16,430 nt of DNA from the NCBI GenBank assembly GCA_036562635.1, contig DATCJU010000001.1:1-16430 (forward strand). Direction: 5' to 3'. Below are positions 1 to 7,259 of this stretch, one piece after another. Under the pieces are notes generated by a model. It made no database searches and had not been told where the DNA came from. It worked only from the letters and a program-made list of their open reading frames with translations. The position numbers were made by a program, and so were the translations under genes. The stretch's first letter is position 1. The number at the start of each line of letters is the position of its first letter. This DNA comes from DATCJU01 sp036562635. Its GTDB lineage: Bacteria; Actinomycetota; Actinomycetes; Mycobacteriales; Pseudonocardiaceae.

Positions 1-549
1 GTGGCGTTCCTCGGAGCACCACCAGTCGTCGGTGGGGGTGGTGAGGTCCTCGTAGATGGCGGTGACCGGGGGGAGCAGCCCGTTCATGCCGCGGTCGCCG
101 AGGCGGATGCCGGCGGCTTCGGCGACGCTGCGGGGGATCCACAGGCCGGTGCGGTCGCCGCCTTCCAGGACGGTGAGGTGGTCGGCCACGTCGGGGCGGT
201 GGGCCAGGCGCAGCCAGGGGGCGGTGCCGTCGAAGTCCACGCGCCGGACCAGCAGGTAGCGGCTGATCTGGGGTTCGTCGAAGCCGTGGCGGGTGGCGTG
301 CTGTCGGGCGGTGGTGGTGATGTGCTCGGTGGCGGTGTGGTGCAGGGGCAGGGTGTCCAGGCTGACCGGGAGCAGGCCGGCGCAGGTGCGGCCGGTCTGG
401 TAGGTCAGGGCGGCGTTGCCGCTGGCCGCGGTGTGCAGGACGGCGGCGGCGGTGACGAAGGCCAGGACCAGACCGGTGAGTGCGGCGGTCAGCACGGTGG
501 CGGGGCTGGCCAGTGCTGCGCGGGGCGCTCTGCTCCAGGGAAGGCGCAC
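1..549 (-). CDS. FtsX/MacB-like ABC transporter permease, N-terminal part (runs off left edge)
   Basis: This is an open minus-strand frame with no stop before the window edge, so only the first 183 residues are visible. An in-frame TAA at 561-559 limits the start, and the first start codon after it is GTG 549. The protein begins with a short Arg-rich stretch (RLPWSRAPR), then one hydrophobic segment at about residues 17-38, then a long soluble part with two early features, GRTC and a proline/histidine-rich region. Near residues 138-152 it reads IPRSVAEAAGIRLGD, which resembles the segment seen in extracytoplasmic MacB/FtsX core domains of ABC permeases. One N-terminal membrane helix followed by a large outside domain fits that family; the remaining helices would lie off-window. 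No Shine-Dalgarno is seen before GTG 549, but a TANNNT box stands 6 nt upstream, so the mRNA may be leaderless. The substrate cannot be guessed. The frame is secure, the family moderately so. Confidence 0.6.
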   Translation of the reverse strand, partial: MRLPWSRAPRAALASPATVLTAALTGLVLAFVTAAAVLHTAASGNAALTYQTGRTCAGLLPVSLDTLPLHHTATEHITTTARQHATRHGFDEPQISRYLLVRRVDFDGTAPWLRLAHRPDVADHLTVLEGGDRTGLWIPRSVAEAAGIRLGDRGMNGLLPPVTAIYEDLTTPTDDWWCSEERH

Positions 550-555
550 GGGCGG

Positions 556-561
556 ACGTTA
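556..561 (-). promoter_or_regulatory. Candidate -10 box for a leaderless transcript of the ABC permease gene
   Basis: Read on the minus strand, TAACGT lies exactly 6 nt before the GTG start at 549, and there is no Shine-Dalgarno in between. This is the spacing expected of actinobacterial leaderless promoters (TANNNT placing the transcription start on the start codon). An 11-bp perfect palindrome TTCTCGGAGAA (578-588) lies where the -35 element would be and could be a repressor site. No clear -35 hexamer is visible. Inference from spacing only. Confidence 0.35.
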
Positions 562-604
562 ACGGATCACGAGCGCATTCTCGGAGAACGATGACCGAAT
601 TGTT

Positions 605-632
605 GCCGGGACGGCGGGGTGGCCGTCCCGGC
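605..632 (-). terminator. Stem-loop terminator downstream of kamA
   Basis: GCCGGGACGGC (605-615) pairs perfectly with GCCGTCCCGGC (622-632) around a 6-nt loop, giving an 11-bp GC-rich stem. It begins about 14 nt after the kamA stop codon in the direction of kamA transcription. There is no U-tract, as is common for actinomycete hairpin terminators. It separates kamA from the separately promoted ABC permease gene further along the minus strand. Confidence 0.6.
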
Positions 633-646
633 GTTCGGTGTGTCGG

Positions 647-2080
647 TCAGTCGTTGCGGTGCTGACGCCACCAGGCCTGGCCGCTCTCGGGCAGGGTCTG
701 GATGGGGTCGTAGTAGGGGTAGCGGCGGGTGAGGGCGTCGGGGTCGTCGCCCTCGATGCTGGTGCGGTAGTTCTTGGTCCAGTAGGAGATGCCGCGTTCG
801 CGGTCGTACTCGGCGACCTGGTGCACCCAACGCTTGCCGACGTAGGGGACGTCGCAGACCAGGCGGGGGGTGGCGTAGCCGGGCAGGTAGCCCATGATGG
901 CGTGCTGCAGTTCCTGGGCTTCCCAGACGGCGATCCGCCAGTGCTCGGCGTTGGGGATCATGTCGCACATGTAGAAGTAGTAGGGGAGGATGTTGGCCTC
1001 ACCCTGCAGTGCGAAGCACAGGTCGAGCAGGTCCTCCGGCGTGGTGTTGACCCCGCGCAGCAGCACGCCCTGGTTGCGGACGTCGCGGACACCGACCTCC
1101 AGGGCGGTGCGGGCGGCTTCGGCGACCAGCGGGGTGACGGACTGCACGTGGTTGACGTGGGTGTGGATGGCGAGGTTGACGCCGCGGCGTTGTGCGGTGC
1201 GGGCCACGCGCTCCAGGCCTTCCACGACCCGGGGCTGCAGCCAGTGCTGGGGCAGGCCGGCCAGGGCCTTGGTGGCCAGGCGGATGTCGCGGATGGTGTC
1301 GATGTCCAGCAGGCGCATCAGGAATGCTTCGAGCTGGTGCCAGGGGACGTTGGCGACGTCGCCGCCGGAGACCACCACGTCCCGCACCCCGGGGGTGCGC
1401 TTGAGGTAGTCGAGCATCCGCTCCTGCCGGTCGACGGGCTTGAGGGTCAGGCGGTGCTTGTCGACCTGGGCGGTGGAGTTGCCGACCAGGTCCATGCGGG
1501 TGCAGTGACCGCAGTACTGGGGGCAGGTGGACAGCAGTTCGGCCAGAACCTTGGTGGGGTAGCGGTGGGTCAGGCCCTCCACGACCCACATCTCGGCCTC
1601 GTGCAGGGAGTCGCGAGTGGCGTGGGGGTGGCTGGGCCAGTGGGGGTCACGGTCGGAGCGGACCGGGATCATGTAGCGGCGGACGGGGTCGGCGTAGAAG
1701 GCCTCGGTGAACTGCTGGGGGGTGTCGGCGCCGCCGGGGACCATGGTGTTGAGCATCTGTGGCGGCACCAGCATGGACATGGTGGCCATCTGCTGCTGGT
1801 CGGCGGCCAGGTCCTCGTAGAAGGCCTCGGTGAGGAGGTCACCGGCGACGGCACGCAGCTGCTGGATGTTCTTGATGCAGTGGGCGCGCTGCCACTGCGC
1901 GTCGCGCCACTGGGCTTCGGTGACGTCGCGCCAGCCGGGCCAGCGGCGCCAGTCGGGTTCGACGAGGGGACGGCGCCGGTACTCGTAGGGCTGGCGGTCG
2001 GTGTGGGCGATCGCGTCGGAGACGGTGGTGCGGGGCTGTTGCGGGTCGGCGGTGGTGCCTTCCTGCCGGAGTGCGGTCAT
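647..2080 (-). CDS. kamA: L-lysine 2,3-aminomutase (radical SAM, PLP)
   Basis: This enzyme converts L-lysine to L-beta-lysine, the first step of the aminomutase route of lysine degradation, using a [4Fe-4S] cluster, S-adenosylmethionine and pyridoxal phosphate in the cytoplasm. The 477-residue product has the radical SAM cysteines CPQYCGHC (C186, C190, C193) and a GGD motif at 239-241. By alignment from memory with the clostridial enzyme, D373 (MCD) and D410 (CDVP) match the two aspartates that bind lysine, and K416 (YVGK) matches the PLP lysine. This supports a true lysine mutase rather than EpmB or glutamate mutase. The tail after K416 has no cysteine, unlike the zinc-binding tail of the clostridial protein. 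ATG 2080 has AGGAG 5 nt upstream. The gene is divergent from fxsA and the kdd-kamDE-kal operon, which makes a catabolic role more likely than antibiotic or osmolyte synthesis. An 11-bp-stem hairpin follows the stop. Confidence 0.93.
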   Translation of the reverse strand: MTALRQEGTTADPQQPRTTVSDAIAHTDRQPYEYRRRPLVEPDWRRWPGWRDVTEAQWRDAQWQRAHCIKNIQQLRAVAGDLLTEAFYEDLAADQQQMATMSMLVPPQMLNTMVPGGADTPQQFTEAFYADPVRRYMIPVRSDRDPHWPSHPHATRDSLHEAEMWVVEGLTHRYPTKVLAELLSTCPQYCGHCTRMDLVGNSTAQVDKHRLTLKPVDRQERMLDYLKRTPGVRDVVVSGGDVANVPWHQLEAFLMRLLDIDTIRDIRLATKALAGLPQHWLQPRVVEGLERVARTAQRRGVNLAIHTHVNHVQSVTPLVAEAARTALEVGVRDVRNQGVLLRGVNTTPEDLLDLCFALQGEANILPYYFYMCDMIPNAEHWRIAVWEAQELQHAIMGYLPGYATPRLVCDVPYVGKRWVHQVAEYDRERGISYWTKNYRTSIEGDDPDALTRRYPYYDPIQTLPESGQAWWRQHRND

Positions 2081-2095
2081 GCCTACTCCTCGTCC

Positions 2096-2118
2096 TCAAG
2101 GGGGCTTGAAGATATCTT
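2096..2118. promoter_or_regulatory. Twin palindromes in the kamA promoter/leader (candidate operator)
   Basis: TCAAG-GGGG-CTTGA (2096-2109) and AAGATATCTT (2109-2118) are two perfect palindromes sharing one base. Their centres are 11 bp apart, about one helical turn. They lie 16-38 nt upstream of the kamA start. On the minus strand the second contains TATCTT, a possible -10 box that would give a leader of about 20 nt. Such an arrangement would suit a dimeric repressor or a lysine-sensing Lrp/AsnC-type regulator. The regulator is unknown and no regulatory gene lies in the window. Confidence 0.35.
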
Positions 2119-2245
2119 GCCGCCTATCTGAAAGCACGTAAATCTTCCTGGTGTCGTTGTGGTGTGTCCAGGGTAGTTCCTGGCGGGGGCGGGTTCACGG
2201 CAAGCCGCGAACCGGGTGGGAGTGTTCGGGGGCGGCCGTGCGTTG

Positions 2246-2260
2246 ACCGGGTGACCCGGT
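2246..2260. promoter_or_regulatory. 15-bp palindrome upstream of fxsA (candidate operator)
   Basis: ACCGGGT-G-ACCCGGT is a perfect 7-bp inverted repeat with a 1-nt centre, about 63 nt before the chosen fxsA start. It overlaps a TTGACC hexamer (2243-2248) that could be a -35 element; no convincing -10 was found downstream of it. In a GC-rich background short palindromes arise by chance, so confidence is low. Confidence 0.22.
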
Positions 2261-2322
2261 ACGCGGTTGGGTGGCTCGGAGGGCTGCCCGGTGTCGCGCT
2301 GAGCCCGAAGGAGTGTCTCGAC

Positions 2323-2841
2323 GTGGTGTTGCTGATCGGCCTGGCCGTCCTGGCCGTGGCGGAGATCCTGGTGCTGGTGACGGTGGGCGGGGTGATCGGG
2401 GCGTTGCCCACGGTCGCGCTGGTGCTGGCCTCCTCCCTGCTGGGGCTGGTGCTGTTGCGGCGCCAGGGGACGCAGGCCCTGCAGGGCTGGCAGACGGTGG
2501 TGCACAGCGGGCAGGTGCCGTCCGTCCACCCGCTCGACGGTGCGCTGCGGGCGGCCGGTGCGCTGCTGGTGCTGCTGCCCGGCCTGGTCGGGGACCTGCT
2601 GGGGCTGGTGTGTCTGCTGCCGCCGACCCGTGCCCTGCTGCGCACCGCCCTGGTGCACCGGTTGCGGCGTCACCTCACCGTGGTGGGGCCGGCCACCCGC
2701 CGTGGGAGCGAGCGGTTCGTGGTGGTGGAAGGGGAGGTCGTCACCGACGTCGTGACCGACGCCGACCTGGCCCGCCCCGGCCGCATCCTGCCGTCCCCCA
2801 CATCGGGCAACACCGGGTTCGACCACCGGGATGCACCCTGA
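2323..2841 (+). CDS. fxsA: FxsA-family cytoplasmic membrane protein
   Basis: The product is a small integral membrane protein of the FxsA family. The E. coli member is named for suppressing phage T7 exclusion by the F plasmid, and the cellular role of the family is not established. I start at GTG 2323, which has AAGGAG (2308-2313) 9 nt upstream. The open frame extends back to 2164, but that extra part has no ribosome site and reads as low-complexity sequence. The 172 residues hold hydrophobic segments at about 2-20, 24-45 and 76-100. The family hallmarks are visible: an early LAVAEILVLVTVGGVIG helix, ALPTVALVLASSLLG, and LLRRQG at 44-49. A short soluble tail rich in R, V and D follows. It stands between divergent kamA and kdd, 109 nt before kdd, so it may be co-transcribed with kdd or separate; a link to lysine use is not evident. 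Family call firm, function unknown. Confidence 0.8.
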   Translation: MVLLIGLAVLAVAEILVLVTVGGVIGALPTVALVLASSLLGLVLLRRQGTQALQGWQTVVHSGQVPSVHPLDGALRAAGALLVLLPGLVGDLLGLVCLLPPTRALLRTALVHRLRRHLTVVGPATRRGSERFVVVEGEVVTDVVTDADLARPGRILPSPTSGNTGFDHRDAP

Positions 2842-2846
2842 TCGCT

Positions 2847-2876
2847 CGAACGCTCTTTACTTCGCTAGTGCGTTCG
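2847..2876. promoter_or_regulatory. Inverted repeat upstream of kdd (candidate operator or weak fxsA terminator)
   Basis: CGAACGC (2847-2853) and GCGTTCG (2870-2876) form a perfect 7-bp inverted repeat with a 16-nt, relatively AT-rich gap (TCTTTACTTCGCTAGT). The half-site centres are 23 bp apart, about two helical turns. It lies in the 109-nt gap between fxsA and kdd, about 75 nt before the kdd start. It could be the operator of the lysine operon, or a hairpin ending fxsA transcription. No consensus -35/-10 pair is clear. Confidence 0.3.
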
Positions 2877-2950
2877 CAGGAAGATGTTTCGTACCCGTGC
2901 TGATCGGCTGTGAAGTTTGTCGCCTTCTGTGTGAGCTGTGAGGTGTCGAG

Positions 2951-4012
2951 ATGGGCGTGACGCGAGCAGGAGTGGCCTCGCCCTACGGGCTGCATCGCGT
3001 CGTCGAACCGGTGGGGGTGCTTCCCCAGCAGGCCTGGCGGTTGGACCCCGACCCGCAGCCCTGGCCCAACGAGGTGATCATCGACGTCGAGCGGCTCAAC
3101 CTGGACGCGGCTTCCTACCGACAGCTACGGGAGGCCCACATCACCGGCGCCGCCGTCCGCAACGCCGTCCTGGAGATCATCCAGCAGCGGGGCAAGATGC
3201 AGAACCCGGTCACCGGGTCCGGGGGCATGCTGCTGGGCACCGTCCGCGAGGTCGGCCCCGAGTCCCCCCTGGGCCTGAAGGTGGGTGACCGCGTCGCCAC
3301 CCTGGTCTCCCTGACCCTGACCCCGCTGCGCGTCGACGACGGGCTGGCCTCCTGGGACGGCACCTCGGAACAGGTGCCCTGCCGGGGAACCGCGGTGCTG
3401 TTCGCCCGCTCCATCGCCGCGGTCCTGCCCGATGACCTGCCCGACGAGCTGGCCCTGGCGGTGTTCGACGTGTGCGGCGCCCCCGCCCTGACCAGCCGTG
3501 TGGTGCACCGCAAGCTCGCCGAGCACGGCCGGCCGGTGTCGGTGTGCGTGTTCGGCGGAGGCGGCAAGTCCGGGTCGCTGTCGCTGGCCGCGGCCCGCCG
3601 CGCCGGGGCCGAGCACGTGGTGGCGCTGGTCCCCACCCAGGCCGAGGCCGACCTGGTCACCGCGTCCGGGCTGGCGGACCGGGTCGTGATCGCCGACGCC
3701 CGCAACCCGGTCGCCGTGGCCGAGGCGATCGGCCAGAAGGTCGACGTCACCGTGGTGTGCGTGGACGTGCCCGGCTGCGAGCACGGCGCGATCCTGGCCA
3801 CCGCCGACGGCGGCACCGTGATCTTCTTCTCCATGGCAACCTCGTTCTCCGCCGCGGCCCTGGGCGCCGAGGGCCTGGCCGCCGACGTGGAGATGCTCAT
3901 CGGCAACGGATACGCCCCGGGACACGCCGAGTACGCGCTGCGTCTGGTGCGCGAGGTGCCCGGGGTCCGTGCGGTGCTGGATGCCCGTGCGGGGCAGACT
4001 CCGCGAACGTGA
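2951..4012 (+). CDS. kdd: L-erythro-3,5-diaminohexanoate dehydrogenase
   Basis: This NAD(P)-linked enzyme oxidatively deaminates 3,5-diaminohexanoate to 5-amino-3-oxohexanoate plus ammonium, after KamA and KamDE in lysine degradation. The product has 353 residues, near the length known for Kdd. It has an N-terminal GroES-like half with the conserved-looking RGKMQNPVTGSGGMLLGTV at 80-98 and GDRVATLVS at 112-120. A Rossmann nucleotide-binding loop FGGGGKSGSL sits at 201-210. Further motifs are VCVDVPGCEHGA and GGTVIFFSMATSFSAAALG in the C-terminal half. ATG 2951 follows GTGAGG (2938-2943) with a 7-nt gap. It is the first gene of the operon that continues with an amidohydrolase gene, kamD, kamE and kal, which supports the assignment strongly. 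A simple alcohol dehydrogenase is unlikely, since the usual zinc-ligand pattern is missing. Confidence 0.9.
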   Translation: MGVTRAGVASPYGLHRVVEPVGVLPQQAWRLDPDPQPWPNEVIIDVERLNLDAASYRQLREAHITGAAVRNAVLEIIQQRGKMQNPVTGSGGMLLGTVREVGPESPLGLKVGDRVATLVSLTLTPLRVDDGLASWDGTSEQVPCRGTAVLFARSIAAVLPDDLPDELALAVFDVCGAPALTSRVVHRKLAEHGRPVSVCVFGGGGKSGSLSLAAARRAGAEHVVALVPTQAEADLVTASGLADRVVIADARNPVAVAEAIGQKVDVTVVCVDVPGCEHGAILATADGGTVIFFSMATSFSAAALGAEGLAADVEMLIGNGYAPGHAEYALRLVREVPGVRAVLDARAGQTPRT

Positions 4013-4050
4013 CGAGCCTGAACACCACCTCCGCGACCGAACAGGAACCG

Positions 4051-5682
4051 ATGAGCACACCGGAGCCGGGGACCACCCTGCTGTTGGGTGGGCGGATCCA
4101 CTCGCCCGCCGCCCCCGACGCCACCGCCATGGCCGTCACCGACGGTGTGGTGGTGTGGGTCGGGCAGGACAGCGTCGGCCGGGCCCTGTATCCGCAGGCC
4201 GATCGGGTGGTGCACCTGGACGGGGCGCTGGTGACTCCGGCGTTCGTCGACGCGCACGTGCACGCCACCTCCGCCGGTCTGCTGCTGGACGGGCTGGACC
4301 TGACCGGGTGCGCCTCGCTGGCCGAGTGCCTGCAGGCGGTACGGGCCCACGTCGCGGCCCGCCCCGGCACCGTGGTGTGGGGGCACGGGTGGGACGAGAC
4401 CCGTTGGCCGGAGGGACGGCCGCCCACTCGGGCCGAGCTGGACCAGGCCGCTGGGGGCGCCGCGGTGTACCTGTCGCGGATCGACGTGCACTCGGCGCTG
4501 GTGTCCTCGGCGCTGCTGGAGCGGGCACCCCGGGCCCGGGACGCCGAGGGGTGGAGCCCGGAGGGGCCGCTGTCCCGGCAGGCGCACCATGAGGTACGGC
4601 GGGCGGCGCAGCAGGCGCTGTCCCCGGCGCAGCGGCGGGCGGCGCAGGAGGCGTTCCTGCGGCACGCCGCCTCCCGGGGTGTGGTGTGTGTGCACGAGTG
4701 CGCCGGCCCGGACATCTCCAGCCCCGACGACCTGGCGGACCTGTTGGCCCGCGCCGCCGTCGGGGACGTGCCCGAGGTGGTCGGGTACTGGGGACAGCCG
4801 GGCGCGGAGGCCGTGGACCTGGCGCGGGAACTGGGGGTACGCGGTCTGGCCGGGGACCTGTTCGTCGACGGGGCGCTGGGTTCGCGCACCGCGGCACTGC
4901 GGGAGCCCTATCAGGACGCCCCCCACACCTGCGGGGCCCTGTACCTGGACGCCGACGCGATCGCCGAGCACCTGGTGGCCTGTACCCGGGTCGGACTGCA
5001 GGCCGGATTCCACGTCATCGGGGACGCCGCGGTGGCCGAGGTGGTCGAGGGATTCACGCGGGCCGAGGCGGTGGTGGGGGCGTCGGCGCTGGCCGCCGCG
5101 CGGCACCGGCTGGAGCACCTGGAGATGGTGCAGGCCGTGCAGGCCGAGCAGCTGGCCCGCTGGGGTGTGGTGGCCTCCGTGCAACCGCTGTTCGACGCCA
5201 CCTGGGGTGGCCCGGACGGTATGTACGCCCAGCGCCTGGGCGTCGAGCGGGGTACCCGGCTCAATCCGTTCTCCCTGCTGGCGGCGCGTGGGGTGCTGCT
5301 GGCGCTGGGCTCGGACACCCCGGTCACCCCGCTGGAGCCGTGGGCGGCGGTGCAGGCCGCGGTGTACCACCGCACCGACGGGTTCGGGATCTCCCCGCGG
5401 GCGGCGTTCACCGCGCACACCCGTGGGGGCTGGCGGGCGGCCGGGGTGGACGACGGCCTCACCGGGACCCTGGTGCCCGGGGCGGTGGCGCACTACGCGG
5501 TGTGGGAGGCCGGTGAGCTGGTGGTGGCCGCCCCGGATGCCCGGGTGCAGCGGTGGTCCACCGACCCGCGGTCCCGGGTGCCGGGCCTGCCCTCCCTGGA
5601 GCCGGGTGGGGAGCTACCGCGGTGTCTGCGCACGGTGCGCGCCGGCCGGGTGATCTACGAACGGGAAGGAGCACTCGGGTGA
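4051..5682 (+). CDS. Amidohydrolase family 3 (YtcJ/NfdA-like) metal-dependent hydrolase in the lysine operon
   Basis: The 543-residue product belongs to the amidohydrolase-3 (YtcJ-like) group, zinc enzymes that cleave amides, formamides or carbamates. Visible landmarks are the entry strand LLLGGRI, the metal-binding DAHVH (H69, H71), VCVHECAG near 212-219, DLFVDGALGSRTAAL (269-283), FHVIGDAAV (H321), HRLEHLEM (H356) and GSDTPVTPLEPW (D422), in the family order. Position 269 is Asp where I recall many relatives having Lys (KLFxDGxLGSR). The substrate is unknown; an N-acyl or lactam form of beta-lysine, diaminohexanoate or aminobutyrate is only a guess. It cannot be Kce, which is a different fold family. 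ATG 4051 has AGGAA close upstream. GTG 4009, overlapping the kdd stop as GTGA, is a real alternative and would add 14 residues. The gene ends in a GTGA overlap with kamD, so it is part of the operon. Confidence 0.82.
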   Translation: MSTPEPGTTLLLGGRIHSPAAPDATAMAVTDGVVVWVGQDSVGRALYPQADRVVHLDGALVTPAFVDAHVHATSAGLLLDGLDLTGCASLAECLQAVRAHVAARPGTVVWGHGWDETRWPEGRPPTRAELDQAAGGAAVYLSRIDVHSALVSSALLERAPRARDAEGWSPEGPLSRQAHHEVRRAAQQALSPAQRRAAQEAFLRHAASRGVVCVHECAGPDISSPDDLADLLARAAVGDVPEVVGYWGQPGAEAVDLARELGVRGLAGDLFVDGALGSRTAALREPYQDAPHTCGALYLDADAIAEHLVACTRVGLQAGFHVIGDAAVAEVVEGFTRAEAVVGASALAAARHRLEHLEMVQAVQAEQLARWGVVASVQPLFDATWGGPDGMYAQRLGVERGTRLNPFSLLAARGVLLALGSDTPVTPLEPWAAVQAAVYHRTDGFGISPRAAFTAHTRGGWRAAGVDDGLTGTLVPGAVAHYAVWEAGELVVAAPDARVQRWSTDPRSRVPGLPSLEPGGELPRCLRTVRAGRVIYEREGALG

Positions 5683-7259
5683 GATCGAGCTCGTTGGGTC
5701 TGGACCCGCAGGTGGTGGCCCGGGCGCGGCAGCTGGCCGCGCAGGCCGCCGAGCCGGTGATCGCCCTGGCCAAGGCGCACACCACCGTGGCGGTGGAGCG
5801 GGCCACGCTGCGCCTGGCCGGGATCACCGGGGCCGACACCACGCACCGTTCCGGGGACGTGCCGTGGGTGAACCGGGTGGTGGACACGGTGCGGGAGCAC
5901 TGCGGGCTGGAGCACGGGGTGTGCCTGCCGGTGTTCCACGCACTGCGGGAGCACAACCTGTCCTCCCTCACCGAGTTGGCCGAGGCCACCGCGGCGGGGC
6001 AGGTGCAGTACACCCTGCCGCGGGGGCGGGACCGGCAGCGTGCCGCGTCCGCGGCGCGCGCCGCGGTGGCCCGCGGGTTGCGCACCATCGACCGCAACCG
6101 GGCCCAGCGGGAACGGATGATCGCCCGGATCGGGGACCCGCCGCAGCGGCCCTGGCTGTACCTGATCGTGGCGACCGGTGACATCGACGAGGACGTGGTG
6201 CAGGCCTGCAACGCCGCCCGCGCCGGCGCCGATGTGATCGCGGTGATTCGCTCCACCGGCCAGTCGCTGCTGGACTACGTGCCCGAGGGCGCCACCCACC
6301 ACGGGTTCGCCGGTACCTACGCCACCCAGGAGAACTTCCGCATCATGCGGGCGGCGTTGGACGAGGTGAGCCGAGAGCTGGGCCGCTATGTCCGGTTGAC
6401 CAACTACGCCTCCGGGTTGTGCATGCCGGAGATCGCGGTGTTGGCCGGCCTGGAGCGGCTGGACATGATGCTCAACGACTCGATGTACGGCATCCTGTTC
6501 CGGGACATCAACCCGATCCGCACCTTCGTGGACCAGCGGTTCTCCCGGCAGGTGCACGCCCGGGCCGGCATCATCATCAACACCGGTGAGGACAACTACC
6601 TGACCACCGCCGACGCGGTGGAGGCCGCCCACACGGTCACGGTGTCCCAGCTGCTCAACGAGCACTTCGCGCACGAGGCGGGGTTGGAGGACTGGCAGCT
6701 GGGCCTGGGGCACGCCTTCGAGATCAACCCGGATCTGCCCGACTCGTTCCGGCTGGAGCTGGCGCACGCCCTGCTGGCCCGCGAGTTGTTCCCGAACTCA
6801 CCGTTGAAGTGGATGCCTCCCACCAAGCACATGACCGGGGACATCTTCCGCGGTTACCTGCTCAACGGGTTCTTCAACCTGGCCGGGGTGCTGACCGGGC
6901 AGTCCATCCTGCTGGTGGGCATGATGACCGAGGCGGTGGTGACCCCGTTCCTGTCCGACCGGGACCTGGCGTTGGCCAACGCCCGCTACGTGTTGAACGC
7001 GGCCGGCAACCTGGCCGAGGACTTCCGGCCCGAACCGGACGGGTTCATCGTCAAACGCGCCCGGCAGGTGCTCGGTGAGGCGGTGACCCTGCTGGAACGC
7101 ATCGTCGAGGACGGGCTGCTGCGCGCCATCGCCGAGGGCACCTTCGGGTTGATGCGCCGGCCTCCCGAGGGCGGCAAGGGCTACGACGGGGTGGTGGCCA
7201 AGGCCGACGACTACTGCAACCCGGCCGTGGAGCTGTTGGAGGAGGGCACGAGGCGATGA
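5679..7259 (+). CDS. kamD: Lysine 5,6-aminomutase, alpha subunit
   Basis: This is the large, TIM-barrel subunit of the adenosylcobalamin- and PLP-dependent mutase that moves the terminal amino group of L-beta-lysine (or D-lysine) to carbon 5, giving 3,5-diaminohexanoate. The 526-residue product is close to the roughly 516 residues of the clostridial protein. It carries the highly characteristic STGQSLLDYVPEG stretch at 192-204, followed by a TYATQENFRIMR segment, and later RLTNYASGLCMPEIAVL, LNDSMYGILFRDINPIRTF and INTGEDNYLTTADAVEAAHT. I start at GTG 5679, which overlaps the stop of the upstream gene (GTGA) and has AAGGAG (5666-5671) 7 nt before it. The open frame reaches back to 5553, but that part lies inside the amidohydrolase gene. 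It overlaps kamE by 4 nt (ATGA), as expected for subunits made in equal amounts. Confidence 0.95.
   Translation: MRSSSLGLDPQVVARARQLAAQAAEPVIALAKAHTTVAVERATLRLAGITGADTTHRSGDVPWVNRVVDTVREHCGLEHGVCLPVFHALREHNLSSLTELAEATAAGQVQYTLPRGRDRQRAASAARAAVARGLRTIDRNRAQRERMIARIGDPPQRPWLYLIVATGDIDEDVVQACNAARAGADVIAVIRSTGQSLLDYVPEGATHHGFAGTYATQENFRIMRAALDEVSRELGRYVRLTNYASGLCMPEIAVLAGLERLDMMLNDSMYGILFRDINPIRTFVDQRFSRQVHARAGIIINTGEDNYLTTADAVEAAHTVTVSQLLNEHFAHEAGLEDWQLGLGHAFEINPDLPDSFRLELAHALLARELFPNSPLKWMPPTKHMTGDIFRGYLLNGFFNLAGVLTGQSILLVGMMTEAVVTPFLSDRDLALANARYVLNAAGNLAEDFRPEPDGFIVKRARQVLGEAVTLLERIVEDGLLRAIAEGTFGLMRRPPEGGKGYDGVVAKADDYCNPAVELLEEGTRR

Noticed and set aside
638..2131. Long plus-strand open frame opposite kamA
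   Set aside because: It is the antisense shadow of kamA. Its product is a Gly/Val/Asp-rich low-complexity sequence with no family motif, and kamA has clear catalytic residues and a ribosome site.
2164..2322. N-terminal extension of fxsA from an upstream ATG
   Set aside because: The family normally begins with the first hydrophobic helix. The extension has no Shine-Dalgarno, while GTG 2323 has AAGGAG at good spacing.
3115..5493. 792-codon minus-strand frame opposite kdd and the amidohydrolase gene
   Set aside because: It spans two well-recognised genes and a gene boundary on the opposite strand and has Arg/Pro/His-rich composition. It is a GC-rich shadow.
4051..5682. Amidohydrolase as a replacement for Kce
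   Set aside because: Kce belongs to a different zinc TIM-barrel family with acetyl-CoA-dependent C-C chemistry. The motifs here are those of hydrolytic amidohydrolase-3 enzymes.
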